Assembly: GCA_039029195.1 (NCBI GenBank)
Contig: JBCCGR010000010.1
Span: 57,566-121,565 of the forward strand
From: JBCCGR01 sp039029195
GTDB taxonomy: Bacteria; Pseudomonadota; Alphaproteobacteria; Rhizobiales; Rhizobiaceae
Direction of reading: 5' to 3'
DNA length: 64,000 nucleotides
Every line of letters begins with the position of its first letter. Position 1 is the stretch's first letter. Shown here piece by piece: positions 34,864 through 44,634 of this stretch. The notes under the pieces were generated by a model. The model did no database searches, was not told the origin of the DNA, and saw nothing but the letters and a program-made list of their open reading frames with translations. The translations under genes were made by a program, and so were the position numbers.

Positions 34864-35181
34864 ATGACTTTGTACCTGCCACCTGTTCGGACTCCCGAGA
34901 ACTCTTCAAAAATCGGTTCTTTGGGGCTCCAAAACCTGAACCACTTGCGCAATTGGTTTACGAATGCCTGGCATGAATTCTCAGGTCAGTTCAAACGCCG
35001 AAAACAAAAGCGGCTCGATAGGCAGTCGTTTCAACAGCTGCTGTTCGCCGAAGACTTTGTTCTGGAAGATATTGGGGTGACCCGGGCTGATGTGGAATGG
35101 GCCAACAAACTCCCGATTTCACAGAACGCCGCGTTGGAGCTACACAATCTTGTCCTACAAAATAGACAAGTCAGAAACTAG
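34864..35181 (+). CDS. DUF1127-containing small protein
   Basis: A 105-residue protein. Residues 30-95 carry the DUF1127 (YjiS-like) pattern: LRNWFTNAWHEFSGQFKRRK, then L-D-R-Q-S, and DFVLEDIGVTRADVEWANKL, in which L-x-D-I-G-V/I-T-R is the signature. Such small proteins in rhizobia can bind RNA or affect phosphate and carbon metabolism, but the role here is unknown. The ATG at 34864 has GGAG 7 bases upstream; the longer open frame starting at 34792 is not used. Confidence 0.8.
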   Translation: MTLYLPPVRTPENSSKIGSLGLQNLNHLRNWFTNAWHEFSGQFKRRKQKRLDRQSFQQLLFAEDFVLEDIGVTRADVEWANKLPISQNAALELHNLVLQNRQVRN

Positions 35182-35189
35182 AAAGAAAT

Positions 35190-35217
35190 AACCCGCTCTG
35201 CGGGCACAGAGCGGGTT
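35190..35217 (+). terminator. Terminator between DUF1127 and glmM
   Basis: AACCCGCTCTG and CAGAGCGGGTT form an 11-bp stem with a six-base loop 8 bases past the DUF1127 stop, followed by TTGTTG. Because the stem begins with AA it may also work for glmM from the other strand. Confidence 0.78.
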
Positions 35218-35256
35218 TGTTGCCCCAGAACTGCAAAAGGTTCCGGTCAGAAAGTG

Positions 35257-36603
35257 TTATGCGGCAACCGACTTCAGGACGCCGCAAATATCGTTCACAA
35301 CTGAATTAATCAGCTTTTCATCATCTCCTTCCGCCATGACGCGGATGAGAGGCTCCGTTCCGGATGGTCTGATAACCAGACGTCCGGTGTTGCCAAGCTG
35401 CGAGCGACCATCGTCGATTGCTTGTTTGACGTCACCGTCTTCCAGGGGTTGGCCGGATTTGTATCGAACATTTTTCAAAATCTGCGGGACAGGCTCAAAC
35501 CGACGGCAGACCTCTGAAACCGGTTTGCCGCTCTGCTGTACAACAGCCAAAACCTGAAGCGCTGCGACAAGGCCATCCCCAGTGGTGGCATAGTCGGAAA
35601 GCACGATGTGGCCCGACTGCTCACCACCAACATTGTATCCATGCTCGCGCATGTGCTCTACCACGTAACGGTCACCAACAGGAGTACGCGCCAGGGACAA
35701 TCCGATGTCTGACAAAAAGCGCTCAAGACCAAGATTTGACATGATGGTCGCCACAACACCGCCAGCCGCTAGGCGTTCATCCTTGTGCCAGGATTGGGCC
35801 ACTAGGCCCATCAACTGATCACCATCGACCACATTGCTCTTTTCATCAACGATGATGACCCGGTCGGCATCGCCGTCGAGCGCAATGCCGATGTCGGCAC
35901 GAACTTCATTGACCTTACGTGCCAGTGTTTCCGGTCGGGTTGAACCGCAATCAAGATTGATGTTTGTACCATTGGGCTCAGTGCCAATTGTGATGACCTC
36001 AGCACCAAGCTCCCAAAGAGCATCTGGGGCAACTTTATAGGCAGCTCCATTTGCGCAATCGATAACAATGCGCAGCCCTTCCAAAGAGACTTTTCGAGGC
36101 AGTGTGCGTTTGGCGAATTCGATATATCGGTCGTGAATTCCTTCAACGCGCTTGGCACGTCCCAGACGCTCCGGGTCAGCTAGACGATCGGTCAAATCCT
36201 GATCAATCAAGCCTTCAATGCGGTTCTCAATAAAATCAGAAAGTTTGTACCCGTCTGGGCCAAACAACTTTATCCCATTGTCATGATACGGATTGTGAGA
36301 TGCTGAAATCATCACCCCGATGTCCGCGCGCATCGAACGGGTCAGCATGGCAACTGCTGGTGTCGGCACTGGTCCAAGCAAGAACACATCCATTCCAGCG
36401 GATGTGAAGCCGGCAACAAGTGCGTTTTCAATCATATACCCGGACAGGCGTGTGTCTTTACCGATGACAACACGATGGCGATGATCCCCACGTCGAAACG
36501 CAATACCCGAGGCCATACCGACCTTCATTGCGACTTCTGCTGACATGGGATGCGAATTGGCCAGACCGCGAATGCCGTCTGTGCCAAAATAGTTCTTTTT
36601 CAT
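35257..36603 (-). CDS. glmM: Phosphoglucosamine mutase
   Basis: A 448-residue enzyme that turns glucosamine-6-phosphate into glucosamine-1-phosphate for UDP-GlcNAc, murein and lipopolysaccharide. It begins MKKNYFGTDGIRGLAN; the active-site serine loop is VMISASHNPYHDNG near residue 102, the metal-binding loop is DGDADRVIIVDE near residue 241, the sugar loop is GGEQSGHI and the phosphate loop is IRPSGTEPLIRV. The frame continues to 36651, but the ATG at 36603 is the conserved start. It follows ftsH on the same strand, the usual order. Confidence 0.97.
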   Translation of the reverse strand: MKKNYFGTDGIRGLANSHPMSAEVAMKVGMASGIAFRRGDHRHRVVIGKDTRLSGYMIENALVAGFTSAGMDVFLLGPVPTPAVAMLTRSMRADIGVMISASHNPYHDNGIKLFGPDGYKLSDFIENRIEGLIDQDLTDRLADPERLGRAKRVEGIHDRYIEFAKRTLPRKVSLEGLRIVIDCANGAAYKVAPDALWELGAEVITIGTEPNGTNINLDCGSTRPETLARKVNEVRADIGIALDGDADRVIIVDEKSNVVDGDQLMGLVAQSWHKDERLAAGGVVATIMSNLGLERFLSDIGLSLARTPVGDRYVVEHMREHGYNVGGEQSGHIVLSDYATTGDGLVAALQVLAVVQQSGKPVSEVCRRFEPVPQILKNVRYKSGQPLEDGDVKQAIDDGRSQLGNTGRLVIRPSGTEPLIRVMAEGDDEKLINSVVNDICGVLKSVAA

Positions 36604-36786
36604 ATGTACTCGTCCCCGACGACTCAATACGCTCCGCCCTTTGGCGGACATTTTAGCCTGATATGGATTACCAAGAGTTCAATAATTGTGACGATTTATG
36701 TCAGGCAAGCTTTGGGCAGATTTTCATCTAGAGCCTGTCGCTCATGTATGATTTCAGATGGTTTGAAGCAGTGCTGCTAAAAATAA

Positions 36787-36812
36787 GGATGCCACCGTGA
36801 ACGGTGGCATCC
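36787..36812 (-). terminator. Terminator of ftsH
   Basis: GGATGCCACCG and CGGTGGCATCC form a perfect 11-bp stem with a four-base loop, followed on the minus strand by TTATTTTT, 25 bases past the ftsH stop. Confidence 0.85.
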
Positions 36813-36836
36813 AATGTTTCAATTCAATGGAAGCGA

Positions 36837-38771
36837 TCAGCTCTGCGGCTGCGGCTCCAGCCCCCCAGCGTCAGGCGCTTCATCTCCGCCTTTTTTCGCG
36901 GTGGCACCGGATTTCGGCACAGCAGATCCTCTTGACGGCGGAGTGTCATCACCCAAATCTCGCGACGGCGGACGTCCTGACATCAGATCGAGAATTTCAT
37001 CACCAGTCAGGGTCTCATACTCCAACAGTCCCTGTGCGATGGTCTCGAGATCATCGGCGCGTTCTGTGAGTATCCGGCGCGCTTCGTCAAAGCCTTCATC
37101 AACAAGGCTGCGGACTTCTGTATCGATGGTTTGAGCGGTTTCCTCAGACAGGTTCTTTTGCTGCGTAACCGAGTGACCAAGGAATACTTCCTGCTGGTTC
37201 TCGCCGTATGCCACTTTCCCGAGCTTGTCGGAGTAACCCCATTGCGTGACCATCATGCGCGCGAGACGGGTTGCCTGTTCGATATCTGATTGGGCACCGG
37301 ACGTGACATTCTTCTTGCCGAAAATCAGCTCTTCGGCGACGCGCCCACCCATCATAATAGCCAAGCGCGACGTCATTTGCTCATAGGTCATCGAGATTTC
37401 GTCGCGTTCCGGCAACTGCATGACCATGCCAAGCGCACGACCGCGAGGAATAATCGTCGCTTTGTGGACGGGGTGTGCAGCTGGAACGGTCAGCGCGACC
37501 AGCGCATGACCGGCTTCGTGATAAGCAGTGGTCTTTTTCTCATCTTCGCTCATGGCCATGGAGCGACGCTCTGCACCCATCATGACCTTGTCCTTGGCGT
37601 CCTCAAATTCTTGCGCCGTCACCAGTCGTTTGTCGCGACGGGCAGCGAGGAGAGCCGCTTCATTGACGAGGTTCATCAAGTCGGCGCCAGAGAATCCCGG
37701 AGTGCCGCGAGCGATAACCTTTAGATCGACATTCGGAGCCAAAGGCACATTGCGAACATGTACTTTCAGAATCTTTTCTCTGCCCATGATGTCTGGATTG
37801 GGTACCACGACCTGACGGTCAAAACGACCGGGACGAAGAAGGGCAGGATCCAACACGTCCGGTCGGTTGGTCGCGGCAATCAGAATGATGCCTTCGTTGA
37901 TTTCAAACCCATCCATCTCGACCAGCAACTGGTTCAGTGTCTGTTCGCGTTCATCATTGCCCCCGCCTAGGCCGGCGCCACGGTGACGGCCAACCGCATC
38001 AATCTCGTCAATAAAGATGATGCAAGGTGCGTTCTTCTTGGCCTGCTCGAACATGTCGCGGACACGACTTGCACCAACGCCGACGAACATTTCAACAAAG
38101 TCTGAGCCGGAGATCGTAAAGAACGGCACGTTTGCTTCGCCCGCGACAGAGCGAGCCAGCAGGGTTTTACCGGTTCCCGGAGGGCCAACGAGCAACACGC
38201 CGTGTGGCATCTTACCGCCCAGGCGCTGGAATTTCTGCGGATCACGCAGGAAGTCCACAATCTCGACGAGGTCATCCTTGGCTTCGTCAACTCCGGCAAC
38301 ATCTTCAAATGTTACTCGGCCATGCGCTTCGGTCAGGAGTTTGGCTTTCGACTTGCCGAAACCCATCGCTTTGCCGTTGCCAGCCTGCATCTGGCGCATG
38401 ATGAAAATCCAAACGCCGATGAGCAAAAGAATTGGCAACCAGTTCAACAAAACTCCGAAGATCGAGGTTGATCCATCGCTTACAGGACGCGCGTTAATCT
38501 CAATGTTCTGTGCTTCCAGCCGCTTAACCAGTTCCGGATCGAAGGGAGCGTAGGTCTTGAAAGACGTTCGATCCGTATATTGTCCAGTGATCTGTTCCCC
38601 GACGATAGTGACGGATTTCACGCGGTTCTGATCTACAGCCTCGAGAAACTGCGAATATGCAATTTCACTACTCACAGACCGCTCGGGCGACGACTGAAAT
38701 AGTTGGAACAAGGCAATCAGCAGTAGTGCGATTAGACCCCAAAGTGCGAGATTGCGAAAATTCGGATTCAT
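36837..38771 (-). CDS. ftsH: ATP-dependent zinc metalloprotease FtsH
   Basis: A 644-residue inner-membrane AAA+ protease. Two membrane helices (about 8-24 and 103-123) flank a periplasmic domain. The ATPase has Walker A VGPPGTGKTLLARS near residue 195, Walker B IFIDEIDAVG and the second-region RPGRFDRQV. The zinc site is HEAGHAL near residue 420 with the third ligand in the Asp of GAQSDIEQAT. It degrades membrane and short-lived cytosolic proteins. The C-terminal tail is acidic and proline-rich, as in rhizobia. It follows tilS, as is usual. Confidence 0.98.
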   Translation of the reverse strand: MNPNFRNLALWGLIALLLIALFQLFQSSPERSVSSEIAYSQFLEAVDQNRVKSVTIVGEQITGQYTDRTSFKTYAPFDPELVKRLEAQNIEINARPVSDGSTSIFGVLLNWLPILLLIGVWIFIMRQMQAGNGKAMGFGKSKAKLLTEAHGRVTFEDVAGVDEAKDDLVEIVDFLRDPQKFQRLGGKMPHGVLLVGPPGTGKTLLARSVAGEANVPFFTISGSDFVEMFVGVGASRVRDMFEQAKKNAPCIIFIDEIDAVGRHRGAGLGGGNDEREQTLNQLLVEMDGFEINEGIILIAATNRPDVLDPALLRPGRFDRQVVVPNPDIMGREKILKVHVRNVPLAPNVDLKVIARGTPGFSGADLMNLVNEAALLAARRDKRLVTAQEFEDAKDKVMMGAERRSMAMSEDEKKTTAYHEAGHALVALTVPAAHPVHKATIIPRGRALGMVMQLPERDEISMTYEQMTSRLAIMMGGRVAEELIFGKKNVTSGAQSDIEQATRLARMMVTQWGYSDKLGKVAYGENQQEVFLGHSVTQQKNLSEETAQTIDTEVRSLVDEGFDEARRILTERADDLETIAQGLLEYETLTGDEILDLMSGRPPSRDLGDDTPPSRGSAVPKSGATAKKGGDEAPDAGGLEPQPQS

Positions 38772-38974
38772 ATTTTGGTCCTGATGGGCGGAATTCCGCC
38801 GTTATCAACGTCAGTTGTTGCGGTCAAGATAGGTGTGATTTCACGCTGTGCCAAGGCCAGGTTACTCAAAGGTTCAGGAGTTTGACCCAATTTTTGGAAA
38901 CAGCGTTTATTCAAAGATCTCTGTGTCTGCATCACCGATCCCGATTTTACGACAAGAATTTGCCCGCAGATCAC

Positions 38975-40396
38975 TCAATTTTGCGCACTTTTTTCAGAAA
39001 ACTGGCTCCACAGCCGCCCAACGGCAAAGCGAATTTCGGCGTCCCAGATCGGGCTATAGCGTTCAATCGAAGCACAGTATCTTCGCAACCGAATCCTCGG
39101 TGATTTCTGGCAGCTCAAAAGCCCATCTTGATCCGAAAGCGGCAGCTGGTAAGAACCATCCGGCTGGCAAATCACTGGTTGAGAAAGCACGTCCGGACGG
39201 TGCTTGTTGTGTTTTAATCGGCCAACAAGCAGACTTCGATCGCAAACATCAGCGCCGTTGCAACTCAAATTCCCAAGTGCTGTCACGAAAACCGGCTCGC
39301 AGCCTTCGACATTGGAAACTGCGAGCCGCCCGTCCCAGATCTTTCGCTCGCCGGGCTCAACTGAGATCACTGGCAGATGCCGCAACTCTCTCTCTATCGT
39401 GACCCCGCAACGCTGATTGCCAACTTTCGCTCTTCCCAACGTCAGGCTAGACATTTGCGCCGCCAAGATCATGTCCACAATGGGCTTCACAGCAGTTGCA
39501 GTCGGGCGATGCCTGCCCCCTCCAGAAACCCCGACAAGACAGCTCAACAAACCCGTTAAGGCGGATCGGTCCAAGTCTGAGTACTGGCCGATCTGGATTC
39601 TTCCAGTGCCGTGCGTTGAAACCCGTGTATCAATCAGGCTCGCCACCGTCTGAGCGCGCAGCTGCCGCTGTCTGGCGACGCAATCACCGAGCACCACAAT
39701 CTGTTGAGGAGGCGGCATGTTAGTATGACCGAGTTCCAATCGGATACGAGGGCGCTCGTATGTCAGATTGTCGTTTGTCGGATCGTCAAGCCATGGCGTT
39801 CCCCGGCTCCGGAGGTGATTTCGCAGCTCATCCCTCTTCGTGCTTAAGAGAGGACGCACAAGCTTGACCGCATAAAATCCGCTGGGATTGTGATGAGAAA
39901 CGGGCGCAATTCCAGCTAAGCCAGGCATGTCCCCGACAGAATTGTCGTTAGTCCGCCTCGCACGCATCACAATGGTTTCAACTTGATCATCAAGTGTGTG
40001 CCCCAACAGGATCGCCCCAGCCTGATGCGCCTCAGCGAGACCACACAATAAATCGTATCGGGCATCGCGCGCAGCTTGCGAACGGCCCGTCTTAGGCTTA
40101 GGGCCGACCCAGAGAAGAACATGATGTTCAATACCTGCCGTCATGCATAGACTGGCAACCCAGTCTGCTTCACCTGCTGACCCATTTCGCAGCGCATGAT
40201 CTACTGTGGCAACGATAATGCGAGGTGCATCTGGCCTGTCTTTGGACCAGGTCAAAACTAAATCGAGAAGAGCAAGCGAATCACCGCCACCCGATACTGC
40301 TACAATGACGGCTTCGACACCGGAAATTTGAGCCATCGTGGCTTGATTGAGCAGAAACCCTTCACGACGTGGTTCGGTGCCGAAGCTCAACTGCAC
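38975..40396 (-). CDS. tilS: tRNA(Ile)-lysidine synthase
   Basis: A 473-residue enzyme that attaches lysine to C34 of tRNA-Ile(CAU), so it reads AUA. The N-type PP-loop is VIVAVSGGGDSLALLDLVL near residue 32, followed by TVDHALRNGSAGEADWV and ILLGHTLDDQVETIVMR. The C-terminal domains are less conserved. The start is a GTG that overlaps the cpoB stop by 10 bases, so the two are coupled. TilS is notable here because the window has an apparent ATA start codon elsewhere, although start decoding uses initiator tRNA. Confidence 0.93.
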   Translation of the reverse strand: MQLSFGTEPRREGFLLNQATMAQISGVEAVIVAVSGGGDSLALLDLVLTWSKDRPDAPRIIVATVDHALRNGSAGEADWVASLCMTAGIEHHVLLWVGPKPKTGRSQAARDARYDLLCGLAEAHQAGAILLGHTLDDQVETIVMRARRTNDNSVGDMPGLAGIAPVSHHNPSGFYAVKLVRPLLSTKRDELRNHLRSRGTPWLDDPTNDNLTYERPRIRLELGHTNMPPPQQIVVLGDCVARQRQLRAQTVASLIDTRVSTHGTGRIQIGQYSDLDRSALTGLLSCLVGVSGGGRHRPTATAVKPIVDMILAAQMSSLTLGRAKVGNQRCGVTIERELRHLPVISVEPGERKIWDGRLAVSNVEGCEPVFVTALGNLSCNGADVCDRSLLVGRLKHNKHRPDVLSQPVICQPDGSYQLPLSDQDGLLSCQKSPRIRLRRYCASIERYSPIWDAEIRFAVGRLWSQFSEKSAQN

Positions 40397-41334
40397 TTGG
40401 CACTTTCTTGCTGAATGGCCACCTGCTGTCTAATCGCAACGTCAGCTTCAGGATATTGCTTGAGCACTTCTGCGTAAGTAGCACACGCAACGGCTCGCTC
40501 GTTCAGCCCTGCCATCGAAAGGCCCAGCTTCAACAAGACTTCTGCGCCACGTGGGCTAGCCGGATGGGTGTTATGGTGGTTCAGGAACATTGTTGCTGCG
40601 CCGTGAAAGTCACCGACGGCAAACAGGCTCTCGCCAAGAAGGATTTCCATTTGAGGAACGTCGGCATGCTTGGGGTGCTGTGAAAGATAGAGGCGTAACG
40701 TTTTGGAGGCGAGAGCATAGTCACCGGCCTGATAGTGATTGCGCGCGGTGCGGATCAACTCGGTCGGCTCACTTTCCACCCCATCCTGAACTGCCAACGG
40801 CGGCTGTGTGACCGGACGGGTCAGGTCCAGCGGCTTACCGACAGCACTATCGATAACGTTTCCCTGTTCATCGAAACTGAGGGTGCCAAGGCTGCGCGGC
40901 GGTTCTCCCCGCGATGGTTTCGCTTTGTCATTTGGTTCGATTGGTACGATGCGCGTGATTTTTCCGCCTGAGGGTGTTGCTGACGCTGTGTCCTCAGACG
41001 GTTGGGATTTTCCCAGGCTGGAATCCTCCGTTTCTGCACCAGCCGCCACATTTGAATTTGGCTTTGTCAGACCGGATTTCTTTTCCTCCAGTTCCTGGAA
41101 TCGGAATTCATTGTCTTCCTGCATTTTTCTGATCTGCTCCTGCAGCTGCAAAAGCTGGAACGAGAGATCTTCAACTTTACCGTTGAGTTGACGGACCTGC
41201 TCCTCAAGTTGATTGGTTCGTGCTGTCATCTCGGCAACACTCGACTGGGAGAGCGCAGGGCTGGCCCACGACAAGAACAAAAGACAGACGACTGGCGAGC
41301 CAAGCCGGTAAAACATCGGGATCACCTGTTTCAA
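40387..41334 (-). CDS. cpoB: Cell division coordinator CpoB/YbgF
   Basis: A 315-residue periplasmic protein of the Tol-Pal system. A signal peptide (VVCLLFLSWASPALS) is followed by a trimerising coiled coil at about 32-80 (NQLEEQVRQLNGKVEDLSFQ) and, after a charged linker, C-terminal TPR repeats from about residue 195 (IRTARNHYQAGDYALASKTL and the next units). It links outer-membrane constriction to murein synthesis in division. It lies directly behind pal, as in most proteobacteria. Confidence 0.9.
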   Translation of the reverse strand: MKQVIPMFYRLGSPVVCLLFLSWASPALSQSSVAEMTARTNQLEEQVRQLNGKVEDLSFQLLQLQEQIRKMQEDNEFRFQELEEKKSGLTKPNSNVAAGAETEDSSLGKSQPSEDTASATPSGGKITRIVPIEPNDKAKPSRGEPPRSLGTLSFDEQGNVIDSAVGKPLDLTRPVTQPPLAVQDGVESEPTELIRTARNHYQAGDYALASKTLRLYLSQHPKHADVPQMEILLGESLFAVGDFHGAATMFLNHHNTHPASPRGAEVLLKLGLSMAGLNERAVACATYAEVLKQYPEADVAIRQQVAIQQESAKCS

Positions 41335-41455
41335 GTTGAAAAGATCGGGAGTTTGGTAACTTCATATTACGCAAAATTTGCGGCAATTACCAATTCAACA
41401 TCCCGTCACATCAGCACGTGTCTTGACGATTGAGCCAACATGCCAACTACCCGCC

Positions 41456-41953
41456 CTAAGAACTTGGCGCACTCAAAACCGTCACAGCTCGCCGGTTCTG
41501 GGACCAGCAAGATATGTTGTTGCAAACCGCCACCGGGCGCTCTTTTCCAAAGGAGATTGTTCTGATGCGCGAACCGGGAACTCCCTTAGCCATCAGGTAG
41601 GATTTTGTGGCGGCCGCACGACGACCGCCGAGCGCAAGATTATATTCCCGCGTCCCGCGCTCATCGGCATGCCCTTCAATTGTGATTGGGTGGTTGGGAT
41701 ACCGGATCAACCAGGCGGCCTGCCGATCCAGCGTCGCCTGCGATTTGACCGTCAATGACGAAGAGTCTGTTTCGAAAAAGATGCGGTCACCCACATTGAC
41801 CGTGAAATCCTGCGCCGAACCGGGGACAGCCTTGTTCAAACCAAGCTCACCCGCGCTGTCAGGAACCGTTTTCTTGGTCGAGCATCCCGCAACGACTATC
41901 ATTGCAGCAACGAGGGCGTATCGACCAATTCGGTTTGTCAATGTTGGGATCAT
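41456..41953 (-). CDS. pal: Peptidoglycan-associated lipoprotein Pal
   Basis: A 165-residue outer-membrane lipoprotein. The lipobox is VVAGC with the lipidated Cys at residue 24. The OmpA-like domain has FFETDSSSLT near residue 60, ITIEGHADERGTREYNLALG, which holds the diaminopimelate-binding Asp/Arg region, and the RISYGKE-like ending SFGKERPVAV. It tethers the outer membrane to murein and binds TolB. It has a 288-base gap from tolB, large enough for its own promoter. Confidence 0.96.
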   Translation of the reverse strand: MIPTLTNRIGRYALVAAMIVVAGCSTKKTVPDSAGELGLNKAVPGSAQDFTVNVGDRIFFETDSSSLTVKSQATLDRQAAWLIRYPNHPITIEGHADERGTREYNLALGGRRAAATKSYLMAKGVPGSRIRTISFGKERPVAVCNNISCWSQNRRAVTVLSAPSS

Positions 41954-42241
41954 GATCGAAAAAACTCCCTGGCCGCATACCCGAATGAAATTTCGGCGGC
42001 GTTGATTTGGATTCTGCTAACCAACAATCGGTTAATGGCGACAAAAGATGTTTGGTAAATCTTTCACAAACATCACTGCGCCCACTGACCGAACTCTGTC
42101 TCTGGAAACGTCCCACACGTCCACGACCGGGCATTAAGCGTGTAAATGAGGCAGCACAAGGGCACCAACAGCAGCCCGAATTTCACAAGGTAAACAAATT
42201 CTTACCAATTTTGAAAGTAGGCACGAATAGCCAGGCTAAGC

Positions 42242-43552
42242 TCAATCGAGCGGCGGTGACCAAGCGGGATCAGAAGCGAAACTAGAAACCTGAACCGGCT
42301 GCTCGTTGTAGCCTGTCAAATCAATGGTGAAGAGCTTTGGTCCTCCGGTCGCACCGGGTGTTTCACGAAAGAACATCAGCGTTCTCCCGTTTGGTGCCCA
42401 GGTCGGTCCCTCATTGTGATACCCTTCCGTGAGAATGCGCTCACGTGAACCATCGGTCTTCATAACTCCGATCAAAAATTGTCCGCCGGACCGTTTGGTG
42501 AAAGCAATGAGATCTCCGCGTGGTGACCAGACTGGTGTCGAGTAACTTCCGGTGCCGAATGATATGCGCCGTTGATTGGTGCCATCTGCATTCATCACAT
42601 AAAGCTGCTGCCGACCCCCACGATCCGATTCAAATACGATTTGTGCGCCATTGGGGGAGTAAGACGGGCTCGTATCAATGGCTGCGGTGTTGGTCAGGCG
42701 CGTTGTCACCCTTGAGCGCAAATCCATTGTGTAGATGTTCGCGTTTCCGTCTTTTTGCAGGCTCATGATCACGCGCTGACCGTCAGGGGAAAACCGGGGG
42801 GAAAATGTCATGTTGGGAAAATTTCCAACAATTTCCCGCTGACCGGTTTCAAGTTGCAACAGGTAGACACGCGGCAAACCACCTGCGAAGGACATGTAGG
42901 TGATTTCCTGCCGGTTTGGAGAAAAGCGCGGAGTTAAGACCAAATCGCTACCATTCGTCAGATATCGCAGATTGGCACCATCCTGATCCATCAATGCGAG
43001 CTTTTTGACTCGCTTCGATTTTGGACCAGATTCGGCGACGAACACGATGCGAGTGTCGAAATATCCCTTCTCTCCCGTCAATTGCTCGTAAATGGCATCA
43101 GCGATTATGTGCGCCACGCGCCGCCAGTTCTGAGAGTTTGTAAAATACTGCTGACCGGTAATCTGTTCGGAGCCAAAGACATCCCAAAGGCGGAATTCTG
43201 TCCGCAATCGGCCGTCTGTTTCACGACGAACCCTACCTGTTACCAGCGCCTGGGCGTTAATCACCTTCCAGTCGGCAAAACGCGGGACATTGTCGGGGTT
43301 TGAAATCTTCTCAATGAACGCCGCCTGGGCGATCGGGGCAAACAGCCCTGACCGCTTCAGATCCGCTTCAACTACAGCCGCTATGTCGGCTGCAATCTTC
43401 GCTTCATTGCCCTGCCCCACAAATTTAGTCACGGCGATCGGAAGTGGTTCAACATTGCCCTTGGTAATATCAATCACCACTCGGGCATGAGCTGAGAAAG
43501 TGATCATCAGCCCCGCAAATAGGGCAACACTCAGGCGCATCATTTTCATCAT
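42242..43552 (-). CDS. tolB: Tol-Pal system protein TolB
   Basis: A 436-residue periplasmic protein. The signal peptide is MMKMMRLSVALFAGLMITFS with cutting after AHA. The N-terminal alpha/beta domain ends near residue 165, and a six-bladed propeller follows with repeated blades such as LTPRFSPNRQEITYMSF, MTFSPRFSPDGQRVIMSLQK, DTSPSYSPNGAQIVFESDRG and PVWSPRGDLIAF. It shuttles between TolA and Pal during division. It is the fourth gene of the tolQRAB set, 17 bases after tolA. Confidence 0.97.
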   Translation of the reverse strand: MMKMMRLSVALFAGLMITFSAHARVVIDITKGNVEPLPIAVTKFVGQGNEAKIAADIAAVVEADLKRSGLFAPIAQAAFIEKISNPDNVPRFADWKVINAQALVTGRVRRETDGRLRTEFRLWDVFGSEQITGQQYFTNSQNWRRVAHIIADAIYEQLTGEKGYFDTRIVFVAESGPKSKRVKKLALMDQDGANLRYLTNGSDLVLTPRFSPNRQEITYMSFAGGLPRVYLLQLETGQREIVGNFPNMTFSPRFSPDGQRVIMSLQKDGNANIYTMDLRSRVTTRLTNTAAIDTSPSYSPNGAQIVFESDRGGRQQLYVMNADGTNQRRISFGTGSYSTPVWSPRGDLIAFTKRSGGQFLIGVMKTDGSRERILTEGYHNEGPTWAPNGRTLMFFRETPGATGGPKLFTIDLTGYNEQPVQVSSFASDPAWSPPLD

Positions 43553-43569
43553 CTGATCTTTGTGAACCT

Positions 43570-44634
43570 CTAAAGCATGTCCTGGAGTGAGAAGTTGACC
43601 TCAACTTCTGCCCAGTCGGCATATTTCTCTATTGGCAGTTTGTACGGGGCACATCGCAACACGGCGCGCTTGGCACTTCCAGCCAGCGCGCGACGGGCGA
43701 CCTTGTTGCCACCTTGCGCTGAAACGGTCGGTCGACCCTCAAGGGCACCGCTTTCGTCCAGTCGAAATTCAACCTTCACCCGAAGATCTTCGGCGTCCGC
43801 CATTCCACCGGAGACCGAAAAACACTTTTGAATTTGGCCACGTAGCGCATCAAGTTCGCTTTGGGACAGTTTGGCATTGGTGTTGGTTTTCGTCCCGCCG
43901 AGTGCCGCAACCCGCTTTTGCTGTTTCGCACCACCGCCCTTCGGCTTCTGCTTGTTGAGAAGCGCTTCGATCTGATCCTTGGTGTTTTTCTGTTCTTTTT
44001 TGGACTCCACAACCTGCTTCGCCGGTGGCTTTTCAGAAATCTTGCGCTCGTTTGTGCGAGCAATCTGCGGTTTTGGAGGCGTTGGCTTCGATTTCGGCAC
44101 GGGAACCCGTTCCGGAAGCTTGAAAGCTTCTTCAGCCGGTTCTGCTTCCGAAGCAGGCTGTTCATCCTCGGCAGGAAGCGTCGCAACCTGCACTGGAGCT
44201 TCGGGTTCGGCGGCTAATTTCGGAGTGGAAACAGGTGCCGCCTCCTTTGCTGGCTGCGGTGCGGATTCTTCAGCAGACTTAACTGGTGCAGGCGCCGTTT
44301 CCTTCACCGGCTCGTCGGAAATGTCCTTGTCCGCCTCGCCAATGAATTGTGCGGGCTCTTCAATTTGCGGTCGCAATGTTGGCTTGGGTGCCGGACGGTC
44401 TGCAATACTTGCGTCTTTTTCACCCTTGATGATGCGGGTCACGTCCGCCTGAGTCACAATTTCAATTGGAAGAGCTTCCACATCCGCCACTTCCAGGGCA
44501 CTGGGTGCAGTTATGGTGAAGGCACCAAATGCGATCAAGGCCGAATGGGCCGCAGCGGATGTCAGCATCCCGGCTTTCACTGGGGCCTCCAATCCGCTTT
44601 TTTTGGAGCAAGTTTCACCTGGTTTGCTCCTCAA
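43570..44634 (-). CDS. tolA: Tol system energy-transducing protein TolA
   Basis: A 354-residue inner-membrane protein. One N-terminal membrane helix (about 20-42) is followed by a long Pro/Ala/Glu/Lys-rich rod (60-250), including repeated acidic blocks, that spans the periplasm. The C-terminal domain III ends LRCAPYKLPIEKYADWAEVE, the part that contacts TolB and Pal. It overlaps the tolR end by 20 bases. Length and composition are usual for alphaproteobacterial TolA, which diverges strongly in the rod. Confidence 0.9.
   Translation of the reverse strand: MRSKPGETCSKKSGLEAPVKAGMLTSAAAHSALIAFGAFTITAPSALEVADVEALPIEIVTQADVTRIIKGEKDASIADRPAPKPTLRPQIEEPAQFIGEADKDISDEPVKETAPAPVKSAEESAPQPAKEAAPVSTPKLAAEPEAPVQVATLPAEDEQPASEAEPAEEAFKLPERVPVPKSKPTPPKPQIARTNERKISEKPPAKQVVESKKEQKNTKDQIEALLNKQKPKGGGAKQQKRVAALGGTKTNTNAKLSQSELDALRGQIQKCFSVSGGMADAEDLRVKVEFRLDESGALEGRPTVSAQGGNKVARRALAGSAKRAVLRCAPYKLPIEKYADWAEVEVNFSLQDML

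Noticed and set aside
41378..41758. Plus-strand frame antisense to pal
   Set aside because: It is a shadow of pal, which has a lipobox and a full OmpA-like domain.
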